The notes below the pieces were generated by a model. The model ran no database searches. It worked only from the letters and a program-made list of their open reading frames with translations, and was not told the DNA's origin. A DNA stretch of 64,000 bases from Ailurus styani. Lineage: Eukaryota > Chordata > Mammalia > Carnivora > Ailuridae. The stretch is from positions 2,883,386 to 2,947,385 of the forward strand of contig LNAC01000102.1 of assembly GCA_002007465.1 (NCBI GenBank), read 5' to 3'. Both the position numbers and the translations under genes were made by a program. Below are positions 1 to 10,537 of the stretch, in pieces; the stretch's first letter is position 1; every line of letters begins with the position of its first letter.

Positions 1-78
1 GTTTTGTTTGCATTCCATTGTGGGCCAATACTTGTCATAAACTGTAATAAAAGTGAATTAATAGAAAAAGTGAAATGG

Positions 79-272
79 GGGGCACCTGGGTGGCTCAGTG
101 GGTTAAGCCTCTGCCTTCGGCTCAGGGCCCTGGGATCGAGTCCTGCATTGGGCTCTGTGCTCAGCAGGGAGCCTGCTTCACCCTCTCTCTCTGCCTGCAT
201 CTCTGCCTACTTGTGATCTCTCTCTCTGTCTCTCTGTCAAATAAAAAAATAAAATCTAAAAAAAAAAAAAAA
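79..272 (+). mobile_element. SINEC (carnivore tRNA-Lys SINE), full length
   Basis: The element has the tRNA-derived head (ggcacctgggtggctcag), the CT-rich middle and an A-rich tail. It is flanked by direct repeats, gaaaaagtgaaatgg (64-78) and gaaaaaagtgagatgg (273-288), which mark target-primed insertion. Compared with its relatives it lacks about 13 bases between 'ctcag' and 'ggccctgggatcgag', so a piece of the B-box-side region is deleted. It is non-autonomous and was mobilised by L1. Confidence 0.93.
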
Positions 273-297
273 GAAAAAAGTGAGATGGAAGACAAGG

Positions 298-300
<3 letters not shown>

Positions 301-338
<38 letters not shown>
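301..338. repeat. (TG)19 microsatellite
   Basis: Uninterrupted TG dinucleotide run directly after the 3' duplication of the SINE. Pure runs of this length are usually length-polymorphic. Confidence 0.95.
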
Positions 339-341
<3 letters not shown>

Positions 342-1055
342 TACAAGGCCATTTTAAAAATTATCATTAGTTTCTGCAACATTAAATCACTTTGTACAAT
401 TGCTATAAGAGTGTGTACAAGCATCCTCTCCTTCTATACTTCACTGTAAGAGGGTGTACAAGTATCCTCTCCTTCTATACTTCTCTGTTGCAACCTGGTA
501 ACAAGTTTCCTGGAGGGCACCAGTTGCAGACCATACACTGGGTAGTGCTACACTAACGAGCACCCTAAGTATCACCCTGTTATTTGCAAGGCTGTGGAAT
601 GACCTGGGAATTCTCAGGCAGTTGGCTATTCCAGCAAGGAACTGCAAAGCCAGGAGTTGGGTAGAACTTCTACCCAGTGTGATGCATCCCAGCCCTGCAT
701 GCCAACTCTGCTCTCTGAAATACAGATAGGAAGAATTAAAGAAGCAGTCATTTTCAACACAATTACTTGTTGTAAAATAGTGTCCAATAAACCTCAGACA
801 AAACTGATTAGATATAGAGACAACTACCTTCTCTTCTACTTCTCCCTGTGCTCTGCCAAAGGCAATGACTGTGGGTTGAGTGAGGAGTACAGGTAAACCA
901 AAAACTTGTTTAAGTAGATACTATTTTCCTTCCCATAGAATGTAGGTTCTACAAAGTCAAATGCATTGACTCTTCTAATCAGATTTGCCAGGGGTCTTAT
1001 AGTGATAGATTTTTCTATCCATTTTAATTTTTTGATGTGAGCTATATTGCTTTTT
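339..1055. other. Unique sequence, no gene seen
   Basis: No repeat family or coding signal recognised, apart from a short direct repeat: the phrase around 'acaagcatcctctccttctatacttc' occurs at about 417-442 and again, slightly altered, at about 458-484. The open frames here are short and show no domain. Confidence 0.5.
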
Positions 1056-1070
1056 CTTGGTTTGCATTTT

Positions 1071-1260
1071 TTTAAAGATTTTATTCATTTGACAGAGAGA
1101 GAGAGAGAGATCACAAGTAGGCAGAGAGGGAGGCAGAGAGAGAGGAGGAAGCAGGCTCTCTGTGGAGCAGAGAGCCCGATGTGGGCCTCGATCCCAGGAC
1201 CCTGAGATCATGACCTGAGCCGAAGGCAGAGGCTTTAACCCACTGAGCCACCCAAGCGCC
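1071..1260 (-). mobile_element. SINEC, full length, minus strand
   Basis: Read on the minus strand it runs from gggcgcttgggtggctcag to an A-rich tail (ttaaagattttattcattt on the plus strand). The target-site duplication cttggtttgcatttt is present at 1056-1070 and 1261-1275 without mismatch, so this is a comparatively young copy. Confidence 0.94.
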
Positions 1261-1653
1261 CTTGGTTTGCATTTTAATGCCTATTTTAAAACATAATTAT
1301 TTACTTATTGTGATTGTGTGAATGTGATGTATTGTTGATTTTATAGGTCTAGCTCCTAGAATTAAAAATTTTGCTTATTAAATGCATTTTAATATTTATT
1401 TTTTTCTTATATAATTTTGCTATACCTAGGAGTTTTGATGTATTGTTCTTTTGTTTTATTTCAGGCCTACATATATTGTAACTTCTTTCCAATTTCTACC
1501 CAAGGTTATGAATTATTTAAAATTGAATTTTTTTAGCTTACAATATATTTTAGCAACATCTGGTTTTGAGTTCTAATTTCACTGAATTGTGGTCAGTGAA
1601 CATGGACTCTATGGTACTAATTTAAAAGAAATTACTAATGTTTCTTTGTGGTC

Positions 1654-2353
1654 CAATAGCCAAACTATAGAAAGAGCCTAGATGTTCATTGACAGATGAA
1701 TGGATAAAGAAGGTGTGGTATATATATAGGATAGAATATTATGCAGCCATCAAAAAATGAAATCTTGCCATTTGCAACGATGTGGATGGAACTAGAGGGT
1801 ATTATGCTAAGTGAAATAAGTCAATCAGAGAAAGACAATTATATGATCTCACTGATATGACGAATTTGAGAAACAGGGCAGAGGATCATAGGGAAAGAGA
1901 GGAAAAAAATGAAACAGAATGAAACCAGAGAGGGAGACAAACCATAAGAGACTCTTAATCTCAGGAAACAAACTGAGGGTTGCTGGGGGAGTTCTCCAGC
2001 TGGTTCTCCATTCTGGGTTTCTCAACTCCTAGGTACTAAATATCTTCATGGAATAAAATGTTTCCAAGGATTCATTTCTTCCTTACCTTGAGCCTACTAA
2101 TGTAGTTATTCAGGAGATGTTAAGAGGAATGTGTATCTTTTTACTCAGTTATATGAGGATATGTTAAAGGGAGGTGGAGGGATGGGGTGGTTGGGTGATG
2201 GACACTGGGGAGGGTATGTGCTATGGTGAGCACTGTGAAATGTGTAAGACTGATGAATCATAGGCCTATACCCCTGAAGCAAATAATATATTATATATTA
2301 ATAAAAATAAACAAATTATAATAAATAAATAAATGTTAATTCTCTTTGAAAAA
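1654..2353 (+). mobile_element. 5'-truncated L1 3' end carrying an internal foreign segment
   Basis: This is the carnivore L1 terminal ORF2/3' UTR region, starting at 'caatagccaaactatag' and passing 'gatggaactagagggtatta' and 'agagactcttaatctca' to an A/T-rich tail. It matches the fragment at 21372-22247 and, in reverse, the 3' end of the L1 at 2829-9489. Flanking direct repeats aatgtttctttgtggtc (1637-1653) and aaggtttcttggtggtc (2354-2370) agree at 15 of 17 positions. Between 'gctgggggag' and 'gtggagggatggggtgg' about 180 bases are inserted that no other L1 copy in the window has. Confidence 0.9.
1992..2171 (+). repeat. Inserted segment, copy A of a 180-bp local duplication
   Basis: This non-L1 block sits inside the 3' UTR of the L1 at 1654-2353. 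It aligns along its whole length with 10347-10529 in the same orientation, at roughly 90% identity by eye, with two small indels. Shared stretches include 'aaatatcttcatggaat', 'tttccaaggattcatttctt' and 'taatgtagttattcaggaga'. A possible 5-bp duplication, gggag, flanks it (1987-1991 and 2169-2173). The other L1 copies run straight through this site. Confidence 0.88.
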
Positions 2354-2828
2354 AAGGTTTCTTGGTGGTCTAAGAAATGTATAGTGCATATTTTATAGCA
2401 TGCTTGTTTATTTTTATTAACATGATGTGTTTCTCTGAGTTCCTATTAATAGCTTTCCTTTTGAATTATATTTTACCCAATCCAACTAACTTTTGGTTAG
2501 TATTTGTGCATAATAACTAATTCTACTCTTTATGTTCATCAGCTTCATGTTTTATTTTAGTTGCATTACTTATAATGTAAAAGTTACATTTAAAAAATCT
2601 AAGCTGAGAATTTTCTGGTAACAAATGACACATAATACATATATTTTTGGTAAAAAATTAACTCATTCTATACATTTCACATCCTCCTGAACAAGACAAA
2701 AAAGAAATTTGACTTAGTATTAACCTGGGAACCAAGTCAAAAATGATATTGCTTCCTCTGAAACAGGGTGCTAAGGGGAAAAAGAAAAAAGAATAGGGAA
2801 AAGAGACAAGAGAATTCTCTAGAGTTTA

Positions 2829-2895
2829 TTTTTAAAAATTTTTTTAATTTGGTAGTCAATACATTTTAATTTATGTAATTAATTAATTAATTTTT
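2829..2895 (-). other. Unusual extended 3' tail of the L1
   Basis: After the usual L1 terminus ('cccctggggtaaataata' on the minus strand) there are about 60 bases of ATTA repeats and the phrase 'atgtattgactaccaaatta' before the target-site duplication begins. Other L1 ends in the window lack this phrase. It may be a degenerated poly(A) or microsatellite tail, or a very short 3' transduction. Confidence 0.45.
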
Positions 2896-3149
2896 TATTA
2901 TTTACCCCAGGGGTACAGGTCTGTGAATCATCAAACTTACACAATTCACAGCACTCACCATAGCATATAACCCTCTCCAATGTCCATAACCCATCCACCC
3001 TATCCTTACCCTCCTACCCCCCAGTAACCCTCAGTTTGTTTTGTGAGATTAAGAGTCTCTTATGGTTTGTCTCCTTCCCAATCCCATCTTGGTTCATTTT
3101 TTCCCCTCCCTACCCCCATGACCTCCCACCCTGCCCCTCAATTTCCTCA

Positions 3150-6100
3150 TATCAGAGACATCATATGATAATTCATATGATAATTGTCTTTCTCTGATGG
3201 ACTTATTTCACATAGCAAAATACCCTCTAGTTCCATCCATGTTGTTGCAAAAGGCAGGATTTCATTTCTTTTGATGGATGCATAGTATTTCATTGTATAT
3301 ATAGCACATCTTCTTTATCCATTCATCTGTTGATGGACATCTAGGTTCTTTCCATAGTTTGGCTATTGGGGACATTGCTGCTATAAACATTCAGCTGCAT
3401 GTGCCCCTGAGGATCACCACCTTTGTATCTTTAGGGTAAATACCCAGTAGTGTAATTGCTGGGTGGTAGGGTAGCTCTATTTTTAACTTTTTGAGGAACC
3501 TCCATATTGTTTTCCAGAGTGGCTGCGCCAGCTTGCATTCCCAACAACAGTGGAGGAGGGTTCCCCTTTCTCTGCATCCTCACCAATATCTGTCTTTTCC
3601 TGACTTGTTAATTTTAGCCATTCTGACTGGCGTGAGGGTGGTATCTCACTGTGGTTTTGATTTGTATTTCCCTGATGCCAAGTGATGTTTAGCACTTTCT
3701 TATGTGTTTATTGGCCATTTGGATGTCTTTGCAGAAATGTCTGTTCATGTCTTCTGCCCATTTCTTGACTGGGGTTATTTGTTTTATGGTGTTGACTTTA
3801 AGATGTTCTTTATAGATTTTGGATATAAGCCATTTATCTGATATGTCATTTCAAATATCTTCTCCCATTCTGTCAGTTGTCTTTTGGTTTTATTGACTGT
3901 TTCCTTTGCTGTGCAAAAGCTTTTAATCTTGATAAAGTCCCAATAGTACATTTTTGCCCTTGCTTCCCTTGCCTTTGGTGATGTTCCTAGGAACAAGTCA
4001 CTGCATCTGAAGTCAAAGAGGTTGCTGCCTATATTCTCCTCAAGGATTTTGATGGATTCCTTTCTCACATTGAGGTCTTTCATCCATTTTGAGTCTATTT
4101 TTGTGTGTGGTGTAAGGAAATGATCCAGTTTCATTTTTCTGCATGTGGTTGTCCAGTTTTCCCAACACCATTTGTTGAAGAGACTGTCTTTTTCCCACTG
4201 GACATTCTTTCCTGCTTTGTCGAAGATTAGTTGACCATAGAGTTGATGGTCCATTTTTGGGCTTTCTATTCTGTCCCACTGCTCTATGTGTCTATTTTTG
4301 CACCAGTACCATACTGTCTTGATGATGACGGCTTTGTAATAGAGCTTGAAGTCTGGAATTGTGATGCCGCCAACTTTGGTTTTCTTTTTCAACATTCCTT
4401 TGGCTATTCGGGGTCTTTTCTGGTTCCATATAAGTTTTAGGATTATTTGTTCCATTTCTTTGAAATAAATTGCTGGTATTTTGATGGGGATTGCATTAAA
4501 TGTGTAGATTGCTCTAGGTAGCATAGACATTTTCACAATATTTATTCTACCCATCCATGAGCATGGAATGTTTTTCCACTTCTTTGTGTCTTCCTCAATT
4601 TCTTTCATGAGTACTTTATAGTTTTCTGAATACAGATTCTTTGCCTCTTTGGTTAGGTTTATTCCTAGGTATCTTATGGTTTTGGGTGCAATTGTAAATG
4701 GGATTGACTCTTTAATTTCTCTTTCTTCTGTTTTGTTGTTGGTATATAGAAATGCAACTGATTTCTGTGCATTGATTTTATATCCTGACACTTGACTGAA
4801 TTCCTGTATGAGTGCTAGCAGTTTTGGAGTGAAGTTCTTTGGGTTTTCCACATAAAGTATCATATCATCTGCAAAGAGTGAGAGTTTGACTTCCTTCTTG
4901 CAGATTTGGATGCCTTTTAATTCTTTTCATTGTCTGATTGCTGAGGCTAGGACTTCTAATACTATGTTAAATAGCAGTGGTGGTAGTGGACAGCCCTACC
5001 ATGTTCCTGACCTTAGGGGAAAAGCTCTTAGTTTTTTTCCATTGAGAATGATGTTCACTGTGGGTTTTTCATAGATGGCTTTAATGATATTGAGATATGT
5101 ACCTTCGGTGCCTACACTGTGAAGAGTTTTGATCAAGAAAGGATGCTGTACTTTGTCAAATGCTTTTTCAGCATCTATTGAGAGGATCATATGGTTCTTG
5201 TTCTTTCTTTTATTAATGTCTTGTATCACATTGATTGATTTGCGAATGTTAAACCAACCTTGCATCCCAGGAATAAATCCCACTTGGTCGTGGTGAATAA
5301 TCCTTTTTATGTGCTGCTGGATCCTATTGGCTAGTATTTTGTTGAGGATTTTTCATCCGTGTTCATCAAGGATATTGGTCTGTAATTCTCCTTTTTTGAT
5401 GGGGTCTTTGCCTGGTTTTGGGATCAAGGTAATGCCGGCTTCATAAAATGAGTTTGGAAGCTTTCCTTCCATTTCTATTTTTTGGAGCAGTTTCAGGAGA
5501 ATAAGTATTAATTCTTCTTTAAATGTTTGGTAGAATTCCCCTGGGAAGCCGTCTGGCCCTGGGCTCTTGTTCGTTGGGAGATTTTTGATGACTGCTTCAA
5601 TCTCCTTACTGGTGATGGGTCTATTCAGGTCTTCAGTTTCTTCCTGGTTCAGTTTTGGTAGTTTATATTTCTCTAAGAATGCATCCATTTCTTCCAGATT
5701 GTCAAATTTGCTGGTGTAGAGTTGCTCATAATATGTTCTTAGAATTGTTTGTATTTCTTTGGTGTTGGTTGTGATCTCTCCTCTTTCATTCATGATTTTA
5801 TTAATTTGAGTCCTTTCTCTTTTCTTTTGGATAAGTCTGGCCAGGGGTTTATCAATCTTATTAATTCTTTCAAAGAACCAGCTCCTAGTTTCATTGATTT
5901 GTTCCACTGTTTTTTTGGTTTCTATTTCATTGATTTCTGCTCTGATCTTTATTATTTCTCTTCTCCTGCTGGGTGTAGCCTTTCTTTGCNGTTCTTTCTC
6001 TGGCTTCTTTAGGTGTAGGGTTAGGTTGTGTACTTGAGACCTTTCTTGTTTCTTGAGAAAGGCTTGTATTGCTATATACTTTCCTCTTAGGACTGCTTTT

Positions 6101-6930
6101 GCTGTGTCCCAAAGATTTTGAACAGTTGTGTTTTCATTTTCATTTGTTTCCATGAATTTTTTTAATTCTTCTTTAATTTCCTGGTTGACCCATTCATTCT
6201 TGAGTAGGGTGTTCTTTAGCCTCCATGTATTTGAGTTCTTTCCAACTTTCCTCTTGTGGTTGAGTTCTAGTTTCAGAGCATTACTTTCTGAAAATATGCA
6301 GGGAATGATCCCAATCTTTTGGTAACAGTTGAGACCTCATTTGTGACCCAGAATGTGGTCTATTCTGGAGAATGTTCCATGTGCACTAGAGAAGAATGTG
6401 TATTCTTTTGAGATTGAATGTCCTGAATATATCTGTGATGTCCAGCTGGTCCAGGGTGTCATTTAAAGCCTTATTTTCTTGTTGATCTTTTGCTTTGATG
6501 ATCTGTCCATTTCATTAAGGGGGTGTTAAAGTCCCCTATACTAATATTGTATTCTTGTCAATGTGTTTCTTTGATTTTGTTATTAATTGGTTTATATAAT
6601 TGGCTGCTCCCATGTTAGGGGCATAGATATTTATGATTGTTAGATCTTCTTGTTGGACAGATCCTTTTAGTATGATATAGTGTCCTTCNATATAGTGTCC
6701 TTCCTCATCTCTTATTATGGTCTTTGGCTTAAAATCTAATTTATCTGATATAAAGATTGCCATTCCAGCTTTCTTTTGATGTGCATTAGCATGGTAAATT
6801 GTTTTCCACCCTCTCACTTTATATCTGGAGGTGTCTTTCTGTCTAAAACTCATTTTAGTATCGATCGGTCTTGTTTTTTTATCCATTCTGATCCCTGCGT
6901 CTTTTAGTTGGGGCATTTAGCCCATTTACA
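3150..6930 (-). pseudogene. L1 ORF2 (endonuclease-reverse transcriptase), disrupted
   Basis: ORF2 protein nicks target DNA and reverse-transcribes the L1 RNA in cis. Here its frame is in pieces. An endonuclease segment with the NIYAPN motif lies at 6536-6916. A linker and RT start, including [12 protein letters not shown], is at 5353-6153. An RT segment with DAEKAFDK is at 4996-5283. The catalytic FADD is at 4864-4875, followed by the thumb and C-terminal segment to 3784. The cysteine-rich C-terminal part (about 3480-3695 and below) survives only in shifted frames. An early stop follows LNVNGLNAP near 6890. With at least four breaks, no functional enzyme is encoded. Confidence 0.92.
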
Positions 6931-7045
6931 TTCAGGGTAACTATTGAGAGATAGGAATTTAGTGCCATTGTATTGCCTGTAAGGTGCCTGTTACTGTATA
7001 TTGTGTCTCTTTCTTTCTGGTCTGTTTCTTTTAGGCTCTCTTTGC

Positions 7046-7934
7046 TTAGAGGACCCCTTTCAGTATTTCCTGTAGGTCTGGCTTGGTGTCTGCAAATTCC
7101 TTTAGTTTTTGCTTGTCCTGGAAGCTTTTTATTTCTCCTATTTTCAATGAGAGCCTAGCTGGATGTAGTACTCTTGGCTGCATATTTTTCTTATTTAGTG
7201 CTCTGAATATATCATACCAGTTCTTTCTGGCCTGCCAGGTCTCTGTGGATAGGTCTCCTGTCAGCCTTATATTTCTACCATTGTATATTACAGACCTCTT
7301 GCCCTGAGTTGCTTTCAGGATTTTCTCTTTGTCACTAAGACTTGTAAGTTTTACTATTAGATGACGGGGTGTGGACCTATTTTTATTAATTTTGGGGGGG
7401 CTTCTCTGTGCCTCCTGGATTTTGATGCTNAGATTTTGATGCTGGTTCCCTTCACCAAATTGGGGAAATTCTGTACTATAATTTGCTCCAACTTACCTTC
7501 TGCCATGCTCTCTCTTTATTCTTCTTCTGGGATCCCAATTATTCTAATATTGTTTTGTCTTATGGTATCACTTATCTCTTGAATTCTTCCCTCATGGTCT
7601 GGTATTTGTTTGTCTCTTTTTTCCTCACCTTCTTTATTCTCTGTCATTTGGTCGTCTATATCTCTAATTCTCTCTTCTGCCTCATTTATCCTAGCAGTAA
7701 GAGCCTCCATTTTTTATTGCACCTCATTAATAGCTTTTTTTATTTCAACCTGGTTAGATTTTAGTTCTTTTATATCTCTTCTTTTATTTCTCTAGAGAGG
7801 GATTCTCTATTATCTTCCATGCTTTTTTTGAGCCCAGCTAGCACCTCAATAATCATCATTCTGAACTCTAGTTCTGTCATATTACTAATGTCCGCATTGA
7901 TTAGGTCCCTAGCCATCATTACTGCCTCTTGATC

Positions 7935-7967
<33 letters not shown>

Positions 7968-7987
7968 TGATTTTTCCACCTTGTCAT
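7046..7987 (-). pseudogene. L1 ORF1 (RNA-binding chaperone), disrupted
   Basis: ORF1p is a trimeric coiled-coil RNA-binding protein that coats L1 RNA. The coiled coil is visible at 7516-7710 (heptad-like, E/K/R-rich), followed by IRIIGIPEEE, which opens the RRM domain. The C-terminal domain runs down to QKLKEF...LQEILKGVL and a TAA stop at 7046-7048. The likely ATG is at 7985-7987. Just after it a (CA)n run encodes alternating Thr-His. With 50 bases from the ATG to the downstream Lys codon, the present repeat length puts that ATG out of frame with the rest. There are further breaks near 7430 (an N with a 12-base duplication) and after the EEE. Confidence 0.9.
7937..7966. repeat. (TG)n microsatellite inside L1 ORF1
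   Basis: A TG run (CA on the coding strand) of about 15 units lies at the N-terminal coding end of L1 ORF1, where it would encode His/Thr pairs. Its length determines the reading frame of the protein. Confidence 0.93.
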
Positions 7988-7989
7988 TT

Positions 7990-9489
7990 TATCCAGATAA
8001 GAACAGATAGATAAGTGAACAAAATACTAAAGGATAGCAACGACCCAGAAAAATATACACTAACCTAAGCAGAAGAGATCCAAAACTGGGGGGGAGGGGG
8101 AAAGGGGGTAAAAAAAAGTAAAGAAAAAAAAACACCTATATCTATATCTATATCTGTATCTATATCTATTTCTATATCTATCTCTCTCTCTATCTCTATC
8201 TATTAGACTGGTGAATTGAACAGATCCTATATGTATACAAAAAATAAGGTTAAATACAATGAAGGGATTAAATATGACTATAACAATGAAAAATTGAAAA
8301 GATTTTTAAAAAGGTATTGATAAGATAAAATAGTTAAAAATGTTAAAATAAGAAAGAGGAAAAAATTTAAAAGAAAAGAGTAAGAAAAAAAATTCAAAGA
8401 ATTTAACTTTGAAAGGCTAAAGGATCATGGGGGAAAAGCCATCAGTTCTGTGTGCTGTATTCCCCTAGCTCTGGAGTTCCACAATACTCAGTAATCACTG
8501 AACTTGGTTTTGGCTGGATGTTCTTGCTAATCTTCTGGGGTAGGGGCCTGTTTCTGTTATTCTCAAGTGTCTTTGCCCAAGGCGGAATTGTGCCACACTT
8601 GCCAGGGGCCAGGCTAAGTAATTGGCTCAGTTTTGCTCCTGGGAGCTTTTGTTTCCTGAACGCTTTCTGTACAGCTTTGGAGGATGGGAATGAAAATGGT
8701 GGCCTCCCAGTCTCTGACCTGGAGGAGAGGAGAGCTCAGGATCTCACTCCTCGGTGTGTCCTCAGAGAAAAAGCAGTCAGTCCCTCCAGTTTCCCTGGTC
8801 TCTTGCCACACTCCAAGCTCACCCAGCCTGTGACCTAGCATTTCTATCTCTGAGGTGTGTGGCCCCATTTAGAATCTCCAAACCCAGCAGATTCCTGCAG
8901 CACGCTCCCGTGCCACTCCTCCCAGAGGGGAAAGGAGGGAGTCTCTCTGGATCTGCCACTTGTGGGGTCCCTGGTCAAAGAGCAGTGGCCTGACTGCTTT
9001 AGATCACAGTTTAAGGTAACACCGAGCTGAGAGACACCACCTCAGCTTGGCTCCGTCTCTCCAGTCAGCTTCTCCTCTCTGATACCTGGGAACTCTCTCG
9101 CTCTCAGACACCCCTGGTCTTTTTGTGTCCCCGTGGGTCCTGAGTCCACGCTGTGCCCGCGAGGGCTTCACTCCCCACTTAGCCTCTGGAGCGACGTCCC
9201 ACAGTGGAGCAGATTTCTAAAAGTTCCAATTTTGTGCTCCATTGCTCTCTCACTTGCCAGGAGCCCCACCCCCCACCCCAGGTCTATTTTTCTGTCACTT
9301 CAGATTCACTTCTCCTCACATCCTACCTTCCAGAAAGTGGTTGATTTTCTGTTCCTAGATGTGCTGCTCTTCTCTTTGATCTCCTGTTGAATTTGTAGGT
9401 GTTCATAATGGTTTGATTACTATCTGGGTGAATTTCTGGGACCTGATGATAATCGGTCTCCTAATCCTCCACCATCTTGCTCCTCCTCT
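7990..9489 (-). promoter_or_regulatory. L1 5' UTR (internal promoter region)
   Basis: About 1.5 kb upstream of ORF1 on the minus strand, GC-richer at its far end (8600-9489). It begins at the element's 5' boundary with ggaggagcaagatggtgg. By L1 family knowledge this is where the internal RNA polymerase II promoter sits. The ORF1-proximal half is A-rich and holds a TATC-type simple repeat (8136-8203). Whether the promoter still works cannot be judged from sequence. Confidence 0.75.
8136..8203. repeat. (TATCTA)/(TATC)n simple repeat
   Basis: Imperfect tandem ctatat/tatc units grading into tctctc, within the L1 5' UTR. Probably grown from the A-rich region of that UTR. Confidence 0.85.
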
Positions 9490-9508
9490 GAGAATTCTAT
9501 AGAATTTA

Positions 9509-10228
9509 AACAACTTAAAATAGCATTGAGGTTCAGAGGGGAAAATGGAGATCAGTGACAGCTGACTAGATCTTTGTGCACATGGATAGCAAATAAGTAA
9601 TATAAGATACCTGTTCAGTTAGGGAATTCTGTGTTCAATCTTCTTATTAGACACTGTAATCACAGATCTTCCAATATTGAAGGTAAACATTCTTTAATAC
9701 CATAATCAGAAGCCTGAATATGTTGTGCTGAAGATACTCTAAAGGGGTAACTGAAAGAGAACAAAAGGAAATATTTGATGTCCCTAAAACAGTCTTTGGG
9801 GTAAGAAACACATGGTCCCTAAACCAATGGTGGGGGAGGAACAGCACTCAGCAGCTGAAAAGAGAGGCTTTTTAATAAGTGTGGCTCTGGATCTCCTTAA
9901 TCAAAGAAGACATGCTCACTGCACTCAGGTGAGTCAGAATCCTTTGGGAACCTGAACACATCAAGGAGAGAGTCCAAAAACACCTCACTTCATATCCTCC
10001 ATTTCATTTTCCAAAGGCTGCTTAGAAAGCAGAAACAGCATCTGGGTAACTTTCTGTTTCAAAGTAGCAGTCTAAAAGAATTGTCTATTTTTCCAGGAAA
10101 ATGAAGGCATACTTCCCATTTTTATTTTATTTCTTAGGGACAGGAAGAAGAAGAGAAAGGTAGACATCAGGGACAACAGACAAAGTACATTTTGACATTT
10201 TGTGGTATATTTGCTTGTTTGTTTTTAG
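9509..10228. other. Unique sequence, no gene seen
   Basis: This stretch follows the L1 target-site duplication. No repeat family was recognised and open frames are shorter than about 70 codons with no domain. It leads into the candidate exon at 10229-10310. Confidence 0.4.
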
Positions 10229-10310
10229 GGAGAGAGGAGTATGTATGAAGGCAAGTGAAGAACCAGAACATGTATCTCCATTGGAGGAAAGTGTCAGTGA
10301 TGATGCCAAG
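10229..10310 (+). CDS. Possible small internal exon, unidentified
   Basis: An 82-base block is preceded by a strong acceptor (ttgcttgtttgtttttag) and followed by AAG|gtctgtaa, an acceptable donor. One frame is open throughout and continuous with its flanks. It reads as an acidic, low-complexity peptide containing EEPEHVSPLEES and SDDAK, typical of a disordered region. No start, stop or neighbouring exon could be linked to it, and I do not recognise the protein. Blocks this short arise by chance in 64 kb, so this is a candidate only. The duplicated segment (10347-10529) begins 37 bases downstream. Confidence 0.22.
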
Positions 10311-10346
10311 GTCTGTAATTTACAATGTCTAATTTCTCCTTGCTCT

Positions 10347-10529
10347 TTCTCCCATCACTGGTTTTCCATTCTGGGTTTCTCCACAGACTCTCAGATGCTA
10401 AATATCTTCATGGAATGAAGTGTTTCCAAGGATTCATTTCTTCCATACCTTGAGCCTGCTAATGTAGTTATTCAGGAGAGGTTAAGGGGAACGTGTATCT
10501 ATTCAGTTGTATGAGGATACGTTAAAGGG
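10347..10529 (+). repeat. 180-bp local duplication, copy B
   Basis: Aligns with 1992-2171 in the same orientation at about 90% identity. Here the segment sits in otherwise unrecognised, non-L1 DNA, so this is the more likely donor. Its right edge (ttaaaggg) lies 9 bases before a perfect 10-bp inverted repeat (10538-10547 and 10559-10568). Confidence 0.85.
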
Positions 10530-10537
10530 TTTTAAAC

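Larger units (their letters stand above)
1276..2700 (-). mobile_element. Old L1 relic (minus), host of a younger L1
   Basis: The minus strand at about 1560-1630 translates to a stretch containing FTDHNSVKLEL, which resembles the SDHN-type motif near the end of the L1 endonuclease domain. The sequence between 1276 and 1653 and that after 2370 would be one element interrupted by the L1 at 1654-2353. The rest is too diverged to align by eye. The assignment rests mainly on that motif, so it is tentative. Confidence 0.35.
2829..9489 (-). mobile_element. Full-length, inactivated carnivore L1 retrotransposon
   Basis: A 6.66-kb element runs on the minus strand from the 5' end (ggaggagcaagatggtgg, near 9485) to the 3' tail near 2829. 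It is bracketed by a 19-bp target-site duplication at 2810-2828 and 9490-9508 that differs at two positions. In order it holds a 5' UTR (about 7990-9489), ORF1 (about 7046-7987), ORF2 (about 3150-6930) and a 3' UTR. Stop codons and frameshifts break both reading frames, so it cannot move itself. Three single unresolved bases (5990, 6689, 7430) lie inside it, two of them between direct repeats, which suggests assembly joins. It is clearly younger than the L1 at 15890-23290. Confidence 0.95.

Noticed and set aside
161..424. Open frames across the SINE and TG run (Thr-His repeats)
   Set aside because: They are translations of a SINE tail and a microsatellite, with no start context or domain.
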